Origin: Russula earlei
Taxonomy: Eukaryota; Basidiomycota; Agaricomycetes; Russulales; Russulaceae
DNA length: 64,000 bases
Direction: 5' to 3'
NCBI GenBank assembly: GCA_025769875.1
Contig: JAGFNK010000057.1
Span: 110,205-174,204, forward strand
Shown: in pieces, positions 45,120-57,874 of the stretch
How positions within the stretch are numbered: the first letter of the stretch is position 1
Layout of the letters: the number at the start of each line of letters is the position of its first letter
The notes under the pieces: generated by a model
Seen by the model: the letters and a program-made list of their open reading frames with translations, nothing else
What the model was told of the DNA's origin: nothing
Databases searched by the model: none
Program-made: the position numbers and the translations under genes

Positions 45120-48034
45120 TTAGCGGGCAGCCAGCACCAACGCGTTCTTGTCGTCGTCATTGTCGTTATGCAGGTCCCCTATATCAGCACCATTATCAGT
45201 GTCTTCCGTTTCTTCTTCTATTCGGTCCTCACTAGGCTTCTCCAACAGTCGGGTAATACCCGATTCGGCGATCGATAGCAATTGTACTAGGTCGTCCACG
45301 ATCCGTTCGAGCTCGGCGTGCGTCTCTTGATGGGAGGCCATGAGCGCGCTAAGGTCTAGCTTTCGGATTTGAGGTAAAGGTGTATATGTAAAGGGAAGGG
45401 ACGCATCACGCCGGTGTGTACCCGGAACCCACGAAACATGTATTGGGGGAGGAAAGGTGGGATGAAGATCTGGACTAGGCAATGGCCGAGTAACTCCGTT
45501 CGATTTCTCGGAATGCGATAAAGAAGAATTTACAACCGGTAGATGAGCGCTATCCGGAGGAACGAAGGATGAGTTTAGGTGACTTGGGGCAGGCGTGAAT
45601 GGTTTCAGGTTTGTATATAATGTTGTCGGAGAGGGAGGTAATAGGTCGGTCATTCCAAGTTGATATTCGGAGGTAAGCGCCGGGGGCTGAGGACAATGTT
45701 ATCGATGCAAACAGGGAAGAGTGAGGGAAAATTAACCTTTAGCACGTCTTTCAGGTCGGGGATACCCGAAAGATCGCTGACGCCACCTGCAGAGCTACCA
45801 CTCCGCCCCCTCACGGACTTCCATGACTGTTTCGTTGGTGGGCCAGAGGGAGTGGTCTCCATGACCGTGAGTGAAGCAAGTCTATGTAAGCTGGGCCGTC
45901 GTTGAAGTTTGAGTCCACCAGAGAACGGTCCTGCATGAGAGTCGTGGGGCGTGTCATCAGCAGGTGTCGCAGAACGAGATCTACCCATGACAGGGGGCGC
46001 CAAACTCGGGGGAGATGGCCGCCGGGGATAGCTAGTTGAAATTTGCGCATCGAGGGAGTGAGCAGGGTTATGTAGGGATATTCGCGCATTGAACACACTG
46101 GCTCGCGTTGGTGACATACGAGTACGAGGTCGAGATTCTGGGCTCGAGGACGTTGACTGATTAGGATCAGATAATTGTTGGGGGAAGTGGAAATCCAGGG
46201 GTATCGATGGATTTTGCTCTTGGCCTGGGGTAGGTAGAGGGGCTTGGGCGGTGCTCTGGGAGCGATTTCGAGAAGGATTTCGCCGTGACAGCGCCGGTGC
46301 CAACCTGTAATCGGCCGGTATTCCATCATCATTGGCTGTCGCAAGCAAGTTCATCTCATGGCCAGACACTTGGGGAAAGTTCTCTAGATCTAGATCACCT
46401 GAATCCAAGCGCAAATCACGACGCCAAGGGAGCTTTGTTGAAGCGGATGTAGGCACCGGGGTGCTGATTCCGGTCGCTGTATTTTCAAATGGCGAGGAAC
46501 TACTGGGGAGCTTGTCGGCATGTCCAGGATTTGGAGATGCCAAGCTGGCCTGATCGTCAGATGGAGATGAGCCAGTGCCCGTCTTCGCCTTCGTAGTCCT
46601 AGTAAGAGTACGTGGAGGAAACGCAAATGTAGCGGTGCTTAAATTTGGCCCGTCCTCTAGATTGTTTTCTATTCTCAATGCCCGTCTCGCTGCTCGATCG
46701 CGCGTTACAGGGAGTGGCGTGGCGGGCGAGGGTGGCAGCGCAGGGGAGCCATGAATGCCAGAAGCAGGATCCTTGCTAGTTGCGTTGAATCCAGGGATGC
46801 GAAAAGGGTCAGGGATGTTTGTTGCATCGTCGTCGAAGAGATGCCGTAGAGAGGTCGGTAGCTTTGATAATTGGGGCTTGATGGTGACAGATGCCTGTTC
46901 TTCGTCCAAAGTGACTCTGGGAGATCCCGATCCTGAGGCACCAGAAGACCGTCCGCGCACAGTGTCGAATTCCCAAGGATTTTCATCAGGTTCAGACCTT
47001 CCAGGACTGGAGATGGGTCGGTATCTGCTCATATAGGATATATACGGAGTTGACGCTCACTCGTTTTCCATTTCCCAAGGTAGGGGTTCTGAGAGGTCCG
47101 AGGGTTTAGAACCAGCTTTTACCCAAGTTTCGTATCGGAGAAGAAGGTCCTTCAATACAGTAATCGGGGTCTTTGAAGCACCTTTAATCCATTTCGTCTT
47201 CAAAAGCTCTTCTGCAGTAAGGCGCTATAAAACGTCAACGGAGGAACCGAAACAAGCTGATGATGAACGGACATCGGAAGGTGACTCTGTAAGGGCGAAA
47301 GGGATGAAATCGCGGAGGTCTCTACTTCCTTCATTTTCCGCCAGTCTCGGGGGTTTAACCTTCGGAATCATCTGAATCACCTTCAGGTGAGCTACGCGAA
47401 AGTGCGGAGGGCTTCCTTTCGCCATCTCGTAGATCATTATCCCTAAGCTCCATATGTCTGCCTTCGTATCGTATGCGGGAACGGGTTGAGCGACTTCCGG
47501 GGCCATCCAATAAGGTGTACCAATGAAGGTATTCCGCTTGCTATTAGTTGTTGCCAAGAGAGCAGAAACGCCAAAGTCACAGATCATAACCTTCCCGGAA
47601 GCAGTGACGAGGACATTGGCTGCTTTGATATCGCGATGGATGACATTGGACTTGTGTAGATAACTGAGACCGGTAAGAACCTCGCGCACGATGACGACAA
47701 CATACTTCTCCTCTAGACAATTGTTGGGAGAAGACTGCATAAGACTGTATACACTTCCACCTTGAGCGAATTCCATCACAATCCAGACACGAGGCCCATC
47801 AAGGTGGCAGCCATAGTATTTCGTAATGTTTGGGCCATCACGAAGCTGTGTAAGGAGGGCGACCTCGCGCTGGATGCTATCAACATCGTCTCCGTCATCT
47901 GCGTCAAGGTCAATTATCTTGAGTGCAACTACGTTTCCAGTGGCGCGATGAATTCCTTTGTGGACTGAGCCGTATGAACCTTTTCCAACTGTCTCCAGGC
48001 GCTGATAGAGCTCGTGTACAGAGGGTTGGGTCAT
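45120..48034 (-). CDS. GCK-family Ser/Thr kinase (Nak1/Kic1-like)
   Basis: A Ste20/germinal-centre kinase, probably in the morphogenesis (MOR/RAM) pathway that controls polarity and septation. The N-terminal kinase domain from ATG 48034 shows VGKGSYGSVHKGIH (Gly loop), VALKIIDLD (Lys), REVALLTQL (Glu), FAQGGSVYSLM, VIHRDIKAANVLV, CDFGVSALL, GTPYWMAPEVAQPVPAYDTK and DIWSLGIMIYEMAKG. Introns at SPSD|RLTAEELLKTKWI, EN(E)|YRPISSPGRS (only about 36 nt) and DVLK|PPALTSEYQL join three large exons. The long middle is disordered (Ser/Pro/Thr-rich), and the C-terminus has a helical segment (LSALMASHQETHAELERIVD) before an Asp-rich end at 45120. Assignment to Nak1/Kic1 rather than Sps1 is inference from the kinase sequence. 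Confidence 0.9.
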
Positions 48035-48248
48035 AATTCAGTGAGAAACAAGACTTCATGAACTAGACAGATTTTTGCTAGTAAGGAGACCCGGAAGAGC
48101 AGTGGAGCTGTAACAGAAGGAGATGGGAGATCGGCAGTTAGTAGCGGACGAGGGAGGGTAATAGTTGCGTCAGCCCGGGCTGGCCCGAAAGGAGACCTAA
48201 CCCCATCCTTATTCTCCTTCTCCAGTCCAGAGAGACCTGCGTGGCCTC
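48035..48248. promoter_or_regulatory. 214-bp bidirectional promoter (GCK kinase / eIF2B-gamma)
   Basis: The start codons of the divergent kinase and eIF2B-gamma genes are 214 bp apart. No TATA box is evident. Both genes are constitutive-type housekeeping or signalling genes. Confidence 0.55.
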
Positions 48249-50144
48249 ATGGATTTCGAAGAACCCAACGCAAGACCAGTGTCTCACGAATTTCTCGCGG
48301 TCGTACTGGCAGGATTCGGAGATCAGTGGGTCTGGACGGCCCATTTTCCCCGTCTTCTGTGTGACCATTGCGTCCAGGCTTGATCCTCTAACCAGTGATC
48401 ATGGAGGCGATCCATGTCCCAAAGCGTTGCTTCCAGTCGCAAATAGGCCAATGATAGATTTTCCTCTGACATGGCTCGAACAGTCCGGTATCACGGGTAG
48501 GTTCTCTGTCCTGAAATTTTGTGCTTCTATACATTAACCCGGACAGAGGTGTTGCTCATCTGTCCAACGGCTCATCGTACGAGCATCTCTCACCATATTC
48601 ATTCTGACACGTCTTCTTCATCGTACCCATCTCTCCATGTGGATGTCCAAACATATGATGAATCACCTGACGAACCTGTTGGGACTTGTTTCGTGCTCAA
48701 GCACTTTTCAAGCCGTATACAACGGGATTTTGTTATCCTCCCATGCGATTTTATACCTCCGGAGGACTTACCTCTATCTTTGTTGCTGAACAAGTACCGT
48801 GTTGAGTCAAATTGGGATGGTGCCATTATCACATCTTGTTGGTTGAAAGCCCATGGCGTAGACAAGTCCACCGTACCTGAGGAATGGGGCCAGATGCGTT
48901 CCTCTGTGCCCATTCTATGGGATAAAAAATCTGGCACACTTCTCCACATTGACACGGCAGATGATTATGATCGCAACTCCGACGAGCTAGAAATTCGGAT
49001 GTCATTACTTTCTCGGTTTGTAAGTCCTCCAGAGAACGGCAATCGACTGACCTGTTCTTGAAGCTACCCTGTCGCTTCCTTATCATCCCAATATACAGAT
49101 TCTCATGTATATGTCTGCAAGCGGTCTATTCTTGATGTCCTTCACCACAAGTCAATGTTTGACTCTTTTAGAGAAGAGTTTTTGCCATGGCTATGCAAAA
49201 TTCAATACCAAAACTCGAGGCAAGGAAAATATGGGCTAGGTTGTCATTCACATTTATCACTAGGATGATAAATTGACGTTCCCATCAGCGCTAAAGTCTA
49301 TGACGACCAAAGAAGCACATGCACTAGCACTCCGGCATTCTACTTTGTTCGGGGGATCGACCCTCGCTCAGGATTCGTCTTGGAGGAATTATGGCTCTCC
49401 GTCGCTGAAGCCAGTCACATTTTCAGTCCCGTCATCCCCTACACGGCCAGACGTGGAGCCATTGACGGGTTTAAAAATCGGGATCGTTGTACATGGCTCT
49501 GTGTTCTCGGGCAGGGTAAACAATATTGCGACTCTATTGGAGGTGAACAGACAAGTACGCTTTTTTTTATTTAATTTCACACACGAGGACTGATCATGAT
49601 GAAGGTTTTGTCACGAACAAGTTACACTCCGCCAACAGATCCCGACAACCGCGCTCTCATCGATGCGAAATCCCAAATCTCGTCTGATTCGATGATCGGA
49701 AGTTCTACGAAGATAGGCGAACGAGCCACAATTAAGTGCTCCGTTATTGGTCGGCACTGCGTGATTGGCAAGATGTCGCGTATTGCTGGGTGTGTATTGT
49801 TGGATCATTGTGTCATTGAAGATGGGTGAAGTTCAGTGCTCTTTACGTGCCGAGACTCTTACCGACGACGGGGTTTCAGTGCCAAACTTGAAGGGTGTAT
49901 ACTAGGCAGGAATACCAGGGTTGGTCCCAAAGCAGAGCTTGTGAGAAGTTTGACGCAAGCCGGATACGACGTCGAGGCTGGAGGTGAGTTCGGTTGACTT
50001 TGCGTGTTCCGCTCTAAGAGAGTCCGGTCCTCTCCCGTAGCAACTATCCGAAATGAGAAGTTGGAAGTATCGGATTGGACAGCTGGGCCCGAGGGAAGAG
50101 GGTTTGGAGAGATGTCGTCCGGGGATGAGTCAGATAATGAATGA
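48249..50144 (+). CDS. GCD1: translation initiation factor eIF2B subunit gamma
   Basis: A subunit of the eIF2B guanine-nucleotide exchange factor that recharges eIF2. Exon 1 (ATG 48249) reads MDFEEPNARPVSHEFLAVVL, then AGFGDQ. An intron joins LDPLTSDHGGDPCPKALLPV, ANRPMIDFPLTWLEQSGIT (the nucleotidyltransferase-like motif of gamma and epsilon subunits). It continues DVLLICPTAHRTSI, VGTCFVLKHFSSRIQRDFVI, LPCDFIPPEDLPLSLLLNKY and WDGAIITSCWLKAHGVDKS. After more introns the C-terminal hexapeptide (left-handed beta-helix) region is seen: IDAKSQISSDSMIGSSTKIG, ERATIKCSVIGRHCVIGKMS, RIAGCVLLDHCVIEDG and GRNTRVGPKAEL-like sequence. The acidic C-terminus is GFGEMSSGDESDNE, with the stop at 50142-50144. 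The exon around 49.07-49.35 kb is less certain. Confidence 0.93.
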
Positions 50145-50391
50145 GGTCACATCACCATTGCCAGCGCTTGCTCGCCTTAGCTCGATCACGATCATGACAC
50201 GATCTGTCCCTGGCCCTGCCCCGTTGCGACGAGAACGCCGCGTAACGCGTCGCGCCCAGGCGCGGTTGTGGCAGCTAGCACGCGTCATGTGATGTGGTAA
50301 TGTACCCTTGAGTTGGTTGGCGTTGGCGATGGCGGCCAACTCGATTGTCGTGTAAAATACCTGCCGTCCACTTGACATACGCTCCTCGACC

Positions 50392-53300
50392 ATGTCGACG
50401 ACGCCCGGAAAAGCACGACAATCTGCGATCCCAACGCCTGGAAAGACGAGTGGTATACCCACTCCCGGGCTCTTTCGTTCCGCCTCCGTTTCCTCTCAGC
50501 GACCCAGCCCTACAACGCAAGAATCAGATGCCATGTCCCGTGCCTTCGCGGATGCAATCAAGGCAAACGATCCTGTTCTGCATAAAACTGGCCGTATCAG
50601 TGAACCTACAAATCCCCCGTTATCTCCGAAGGGGCCGCACTCTTTTCTTCCACCGTCTGGCCGTCGATCCGTTGCGGGGAGGCCTTCTTCGGCCGCTTCT
50701 TCTTCTTCAACTGCTGGAGCAACCCCAGGCACGACCAGGTCCAGTCGCACGCAGCAAGACTCCCTTGATCCGTACATCCAGCCACCAGTCCGATGCCTTC
50801 ATGCGAAGTTCTAGTCGCGTTGGCAGATCTTTCGAGGTCGGAGACAACGTCAGGATCGAGAGCCTCGGATTTGAGGGAAACCTTCGATATCTAGGGGAGA
50901 TTGATGGGAAGACTGGCCACTGGGCTGGCGTAGAGCTCAGCGGCGGGTTTGCAGGGAAGGGTAAGAATGATGGAAGCGTCGATGGGTGAGTCGCCCACAC
51001 ATCTGGTTCAATTCCATTTGCTTTCACCACTCTTTCTTATATTGAGGCTCATCTCCGCCCCCGTGAGAGGAAAAGGGCGCTCAGTTCGACTTTTTGAGTT
51101 GCCTCTGTCGATGCGTTGCACTCCAGAATTCTTGGTCCACGAGCGCTGACGTCTCCTGCAACTTAGAAAACATTACTTCGTGTGCCCACCCAAGTGCGGC
51201 GTATTCGTAGCCGCCGCAAAACTATCGGCACCTACTGTGGGTGTTGGCCTAACGTCACGTCCTGCGAGCGTCGCTTCCTCGGCAGGTGGTCGTGTTACAC
51301 CATCTGATTCATCTGGGCGTATCACTCCATCATCAAACTCAACGCGATACGTTCCACTTTACAATGGCCGCGTCACGCCCGCTTCCTCCACGTCTCGTGC
51401 GCTGCAGGAGGTCGTGACGCCATCCGCTCGTCCACGGATTAAGACGTCTGCAACACCTTTCAACGGTCTGTGTCTCAGATGTTTTCCGCCATTCAATGAC
51501 TCATTCTATCAGGAATAAAACGAAGCGGCAGTCACGGCCTCGAACATACCAGCCCCACTGCACAATCAGCCAATCGAACGCCACCAGTGGATAATCCAAC
51601 GGGGTTCAATGGTCTTGTCTCCCCATCAACGGGCTCTGTTATTTCAAATCTTGGATCACCTTCTATGAAGACGCCGAAACCTGGGGTTGGTGGTCGTGGT
51701 TCAGGCATTAGCATTGGGCTTCCATTAACCACGCCTACGAAGAGCCGTACTTCCTTGCTCACTTCAAAGCAAAGAACACCTAGCGCAGTTGCCATGCCGC
51801 CGCCTCCCTCTCCGGCCTCGGCCTTCTCTATCGGCCGCGCTGTTTCTCTTAACGATTACACATCGGATTCCGAATCCCATCACGACGCTCTCAATACATC
51901 TGACCTTCGAACCACTGGGAAAGCTATTCAGGACAAGATCGCTAGCCTTCTCTCTGTACGCAAGTCTCTACCTGTTGAAACTGGTGCAACATCTCCTGTG
52001 ACGTCTGCCTGTAGCAACCTGGATGGAGGGACTTGGCTCCATGACCGAGTGGCCGAGCTGGAGGCCGAAAATCAACGGCTGAACATCCTCATCAGCGGCC
52101 TCCAAGGGGAGGAACTTGAACACGGCCGCCGAACCAATAGCATGCGGGAAGACCGTGACCAGGCCCACGCCCGCGTCGCCGAGTTGGAGACATCTGTGAA
52201 GTCTGTTGAGCGCAATTTGCATGACAGGGATCTTAAGATCGAAGTACTTGAACGCTCCTTATCCAATGCGTCAGCGGATAGAGATAAGGCCCGTGCCGAA
52301 GGTGAAACGCGCGTGCGGGACTTACAATCGCTGCTGGATGATAAGGAAGCGTTACTATCTAGTTTGAAGGAGTCCCTCGCGCTGAAAGAGGGTGCCGAGA
52401 CGCAGACTCATACACTTATCATTGCAAAGGATGCAGAAATTAACCTATTAGAGGCACGTGTGAAGAAAGCATATGCTGAACTCGAGGACGAACGCCGGGA
52501 GCTTGGAAGCCAAGTTGATGCATTGCGACATGCAGGGCAGGTATGTCTTTTTAGTGTGGCATCATAAATCGTACTGTAATATTGGTTACAGGAAACGATT
52601 GCTCTGTACGAAGAACGGTTGAGTACTGCTGAAACTAGGCGCTATGAGATGGAGGACTTGATTGGATCTCTTCGGGAGCAATTGCGAAGTCAAGCATTAC
52701 CCCCTTCTCCGACCTCCGCTGCTCGACATCTCTCCTCCGCGACACAGATCGAGAATGAAGCTCTTCGAGAGCAGGTTGTTCACCTGCAGAAAAAACTCGC
52801 TATTATGGAAGATATGTTAGAGGAGGTGCGCGCAACTGCGGAGAGGGATGAGACCGTCGTTCGCGAAAGGATTAGGCGCTACAAAGAGAAAGAGGACTTG
52901 CTGAAACAGCAGGTGGTTGAATGCGATTCCGAGATCGCTAGGCTCGTCAAGTCGGAAAACAATGCCCGAGCGAGGGCAGAAGATGTCGGGGAAGCCCTTC
53001 GCGAGAGTACAGTGGCCCTTGAGAATGCAAGGGCTGAAATCGAAGGACTCCGTGCTGAGATCGTGGTAAGGGAGGGTCATATCTTCAGTGGTGCGGTAAT
53101 GGATGTTCCGTAGGATTTGGAAGGGGTTGCAGGTCTTTCCTCCACTGATCCGACAGACAAGTCTACTCAGCGCTTAACTCATGGGCACATGCACTACATT
53201 GAAGAGATCGCTCGCTTGAAAAGCCAGCTCGCGCAAGCTACACAAGTAAGTCAAGATGCGCACAATACCCAAACATCTTCAACTGGTCGGCTGCAAGAGA

Positions 53301-54650
53301 CCATCGACGATCTTCTGATTGAAAAAACCAACGTGAGGCACCCTTGTACATCCTTCCCAATGCGGCTTAGTATATTTGTTTCCAGCTAGAAAACGTTCAT
53401 AACGAGTTACAAGCCAAGCTCGTTGAGGAGACGCATGCAACCGCCAACCTACGAGAGCGCCTCGAGCGTAGCCAGGCAGAGCTTGAGACTATGCGCAATA
53501 AGACGTATCGTGACACACCCGTTTCTGATAGTTTTCAGCAGAGTGGTAAACTGTCGCCGTCTTCCATGCGGCACGACCCTGTCCCTAACTCAGTTCGTGA
53601 AGAGATGGCCGGACTTAAGTGAGCCGCAAGTCCATCCGCGTCTTCCCTTTCCCGATAGACTGACGGCCATTCGTTCAAGACACATCATTCAGGAGCTGCA
53701 GAAGGAAAACGCCAATGCCGCCCATCAAAACAAGCTCTTGGAATCGGAGAATAAGCTACTGTTGTCGGAAACTGAGCAACTTCGCAAGGTCATTCTTCAG
53801 AACATTAATCACCCAAAGAGATTATTGAAACAGGCCGCCAGATTATAAGCACCTTGGAAGACAACGTGCGAAGTAAACCTCTTCGCGAGGAAGCAAACCT
53901 TCTGGAGGATACATCAATATCAAGTGGAGACATGGTATCATTGCAAAAGGCTATGCGTGAGATGCGCGCGAGGTACGAGGTAAGCACAGCACATCCACGT
54001 CTGATTGGGGCCACCTGATGATGCCGTCGGATAATAGATTGACCTTGAACAGCTACGGAAACGTTTGGCCGAGGCTGAAGCCAAGAGCGCGAGGACGGTT
54101 CATGATGTGGGTTCCTGATGCTCTAATTGACCGTCCCGCCTAACTAGAAATTACTCGGGGCTTAGCTCAACAAAGAAGTGAGTGAGTTGGAAAGCCTAGT
54201 TGAAGCCAAAGTAAGTAACACACATTTATGTCCTTGATATAAATCGTTAATGCCATTACGTAGATTTATCGTGAGGTGAGTTCACATGCCGGTGGAGCAC
54301 GGTTCACAGCTTCAACGAAGTGGCAGGATGAGCTCGAACAGGAGGTAGAACGGCTGAAGGAGAAACTCACGCGGATTGAAAAGAAGAGTTCGAAGCGAGG
54401 ACCGGCGACTGGGCTACTCTCTGCTGACCCTCTCGACTCATCAGACACGAATCAGGGCACCCTAGCTGGAGATGTCTGCGAGATCTGTGAGCAGCCGGGC
54501 CATGACATTTTTACCTGTGACCTTCTACGGGGTCGTTCTGCATCGGTGGCTGGAGGCAAGGATGCGCCACCTTCCGATCTATACTGTGAGGATTGCGAAA
54601 ACTATGGGCATGTTGCAGTGGATTGCCCTCATTCTATGGATGTCTTCTGA
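50392..54650 (+). CDS. CLIP-170-like microtubule plus-end protein (CAP-Gly, coiled coil, zinc knuckles)
   Basis: It tracks microtubule plus ends and links them to cortex and dynein. From ATG 50392 a basic Ser/Pro region (PGKARQSAIPTPGKTSGIPT) precedes one CAP-Gly domain, EVGDNVRIESLGFEGNLRYL, ELSGGFAGKGKNDGSVDG, and after an intron KHYFVCPPKCGVFV; the GKNDGSV box is intact. A Ser/Thr linker follows, then a long coiled coil through many exons (VAELEAENQRLNILISGLQ ... ENALREQVVHLQKK-like). Two C-terminal zinc knuckles, CEICEQPGHDIFTC and CEDCENYGHVAVDC, end in PHSMDVF at 54650, as in CLIP-170. The N-terminal frame (ATPGTTRSSRTQQDS) and the CAP-Gly frame (TSSHQSDAFMRSSSRVG) differ by one base between about 50700 and 50790, with no usable intron there. 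Confidence 0.88.
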
Positions 54651-54831
54651 GTCTGAGTCAACTTCTTTTATGGACCAGATATACCCACCTTATAATTGGA
54701 TCACGTTCATCAGGCTTTTGTCCCTTGCTATACTTATGACCATACGATTACCCAGTAGTCGTGAAATGAAGCAGATAGTCATGGCCATGATTAGATTGTT
54801 GTGCTGAGGGTTGCTTGAATATTACTCAAGG

Positions 54832-55060
54832 TGTGCAACTGCAAAGGAGATGTCCTGTCACTTGCCAATCTGCACATAGAGAAGACTGCTAATGTTCTTT
54901 TGTTATTGCTTGATTTTTGAAGGAGTGGCCTCTCCAGTGTGTTTGATCAAGTGGACCTCCTCACTTGAGGGAATTGGGGAATGCATGAAATTGGCATCCA
55001 CCATCCCAAAGCAATTGATGACCTCTGAGATGTACTGTCATGAACCATTTCCTGGAGAGG
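54832..55060 (-). pseudogene. degenerate copia reverse-transcriptase/RNase H fragment
   Basis: The minus strand is a diverged relative of 63740-63960. Both read (with stops here) through a VNRFGM-like segment, ...EVHLIKHTGEATP..., and a SLLYVQIG-like segment, the stretch between RT and RNase H of Ty1/copia. It is short, contains stops, and abuts the 3' end of the CLIP-170-like gene. Confidence 0.65.
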
Positions 55061-56104
55061 GCCCTTGAAGGACCCTTCCATATTAGAGGAAACCCAGCCT
55101 CTATGATGCCACCCTGTTCATACGACCAAAAGGGGTGAGTAGAGGTGTCCACAATATTGCATGCACATTGTTGCATGATTGATTCTAGGCACAATCAACA
55201 TACTGCAAAGCCCTACTTAGTGGCAACCCTTCTAGCAATAAAAGACAGTATTGAAGGTTCCCTAAAGACCCTTTAAGATGACATCAAGTGCCTCCCAGTG
55301 GACATTAATGAAGCTACTATAGGCCCTAGAACACATTATTAGACTAACTCTAATAACCTTAGAACAAACTATGAGACTGTACTAAGGACCTTAATATAGA
55401 TATTAGGGTCAACTCTAAGGACCCTAATAGAACTATATAAGGGGCCTTATTAGCAACACTACTCCACTGACAAATACCCCAAGTCCCCAAATGACCAGCC
55501 CTAAACTACTAACAGTAAATGAATCAGATGCTTTGCACATGCACTAAGCAGTGAACATGTGGACACTAGGGGCCCTTACTCAGCAGTATTCTTACTCAGC
55601 AGCTTACTGAGCATGACTGAGCATGCTCACCAAGCATATTCCAACTTCTTACTCATCCATCAATTGTACTTGATAACAAGGTTATGACTTAATCTCTATT
55701 TAGCAGTTCTCTTGTAGTATATAAACCCTCAATAAAGTAGCAGACAGTCTTCAGACTGTCCATTTGATTTGCAGGCACTCTAGTATCAGGGGTACTCCTT
55801 TGTGACCACCCTCCTTAGCACATCCTGGCCCTCTCCCTTCATGATCATCTCTCACAGCCCATACCAGTCCCTCTCTGGTACTTGCTACTTGTTTGGACCA
55901 TCCTCTTCACCAACTTCATCTTAGAACTTGGTCAACTTGTCTTTGAGCTTTTGTCTCACTCTTGAACTGGATTGTTCAACAGTGAGTTCTGACATGTACC
56001 AAGTTTGGTCAATCTCCAAGTATCTACATCAGCAAAATAAACTGCCACTAGAAGTGACTACAGTTCAAGCCCAGTGAGAAATGCATTGACAGTGGGGTGA
56101 CACA
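55061..56104 (+). other. A/T-rich repeat debris, possible degenerate copia 5' LTR and primer site
   Basis: There is no gene. 55330-55450 has loosely repeated AAGGACC/CTAATA words. Near 55715-55745 a TATATAAACC...AATAAAG pair resembles an LTR core promoter and poly-A signal. At 55786-55800 the sequence TAGTATCAGGGGTAC is close to the initiator-Met primer-binding site usual in copia (TGGTATCAGAGC). If so, an LTR ends at about 55785 and a plus-oriented relic follows, cut off by the element at 56105. Confidence 0.35.
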
Positions 56105-57090
56105 CACTGGTTGGAAATCAACTTATGTGAATGACAAAAGTGTAACATTTTGAATAACAAAATTTATTGTTTTGATACAAATTTGTTTTATGCCTATGTG
56201 TGAAAATACCCTTTTGTGACTGACAAAAGTGTAACATTTGAATAACAAAGTCAATATCATGTTATACTTTTTCTGGGAAAAAATCTTAAAATTTAGTTTA
56301 TATTTCTTATATAAAATTCCTATCATAAAATGATGAATAATGGTTAAACAAACTTTCTCTATACTATCACCTATGGGGAACTCCCTTCCATACCACTACA
56401 CAAATTAACGGACATGTCACAAATTAAAGTCATGAAATGTATTTATTGGGACGGAAAACATGTAACATTATCATGCCAAATTTATGTAAAGTCAACATCC
56501 CGGGATGCAATGTATTTATGGGGACTAACGTTGTATGGTAACAAACTATCAGTGTCCAGTGCTATGACTCATTGGAATGTAGGGGCTAAGATTTTGTAAA
56601 ATCATTGTATGTCACAAGATATTTTAGATAACACAATGATATACTGGAATCAAAATTTCAGAATTTTGTTTCACCACAAAGAATGCTTAAAATAATACAA
56701 TTTTGTATTATTGGTATGTTCCAAATAGTCTGCCCTGAAAATTTATAATATAACATTGACTTTTGGTTATTCAAAATGTTACACTTTTGATTCAGTCACA
56801 AAAGAATTATTTTCCACATAGTGCATAAACACAAATTTTGCAGTTCAAAAATTTCACAATTTTGTTTCACACAAATCTTAAAATAACTTACAATTTTGTA
56901 TTATAATGTATGTTTCCAAAATCTTGTCAATACTATTTACTTATTTCATCATTTGTAACAGGAATCTGTTGTAACAAAATCCAAAATAAATTTTCACAAT
57001 TGTTTTGCTACAAATTTGTATCAAATAATAAATTTTGTCATTCAAAATTTACACTTTTGTCATTCACATAAGTTGATTTCCCAACCAGTG
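56105..57090. mobile_element. 986-bp A/T-rich TIR element
   Basis: The left end CACTGGTTGGAAATCAACTT (56105) recurs inverted at the right end (57090), with one extra base. Similarity continues inward, interrupted, for over 100 bp: repeated GACAAAAGTGTAACATTTTG blocks at both ends, and again sub-terminally near 56220 and 56780. ACA flanks both sides (56102-56104 and 57091-57093), which may be a 3-bp target duplication. The interior is about 70% A+T, without a coding frame (56123-56326 minus and 56414-56599 plus are chance ORFs). It is a non-autonomous DNA element of undetermined superfamily. Confidence 0.75.
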
Positions 57091-57874
57091 ACACTTCAAC
57101 ATGATGAGGCTAACCCAAATGTATTGGATAATGTCACTCCAAGCCAACCAGTTGCACAATGTCATTGTTATCTGATGGTATCTGATTATTGAGGAATGAC
57201 CATTTCATACCTATTTTGTGGTGAAGATATAATACCCAGGCAGTGGGAACACACGAGTGGGCAAGGTGGGCTGGTGGGCCGTTGGCATGGCGCAGAGTCA
57301 GGGATGCATGTAAACGACACAGAGCAGTGGTAGAGCACAAGAGGGGGGACTTGTTTGAAGTGCACATGAGGGGTTTTCGAGAACAAGGAACATGACAATT
57401 GTTACATTTGCAGGCAATAAGAAGCTATTTTATATGTTTTACAAGTATGTCACTTAAGGAATAAAATAGGGGAGTGTTTTTAGGAGTTTTTGGAGTCGAA
57501 GAATGGAAGTAAAACAGAAATGAAAATGTATAATGAAAAGACTTCAGACTTCGATGGAAATAATGCATTGCCTCTCTATGCGGCTGATGTGCTTGTTCTG
57601 GTTTTGGTGCAGTGCGTGCAATTGAGTCGTGCAGTTTGCATTTTTTTTTGGATATGGACTCGTGGAGACAGTGTGGAATGTTCTTGCTTTTTGGACATTT
57701 TCAGATTTTGAAGTGGGTTGTACAAGGCCTGAGAAGGATAACAGCAGAATGTATTTTCCCCTGAGGGGAGTGGAAAAAATAAGGGGATCAAAATGATCCT
57801 GGGGATGTGCTGTGTTGCACTTTCACTGCTCCTCTGCACATGCCCCTGGCAGCCCTGAAAACCACCACTCCCCC
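57091..57874. other. 784 bp, probably 3' LTR region of the copia relic
   Basis: It lies immediately downstream (minus-strand sense) of the copia RNase H stop. A purine run GAGGGGGAG at about 57870 (minus strand) could be the polypurine tract. The LTR limits were not found. No independent gene is seen. Confidence 0.4.
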
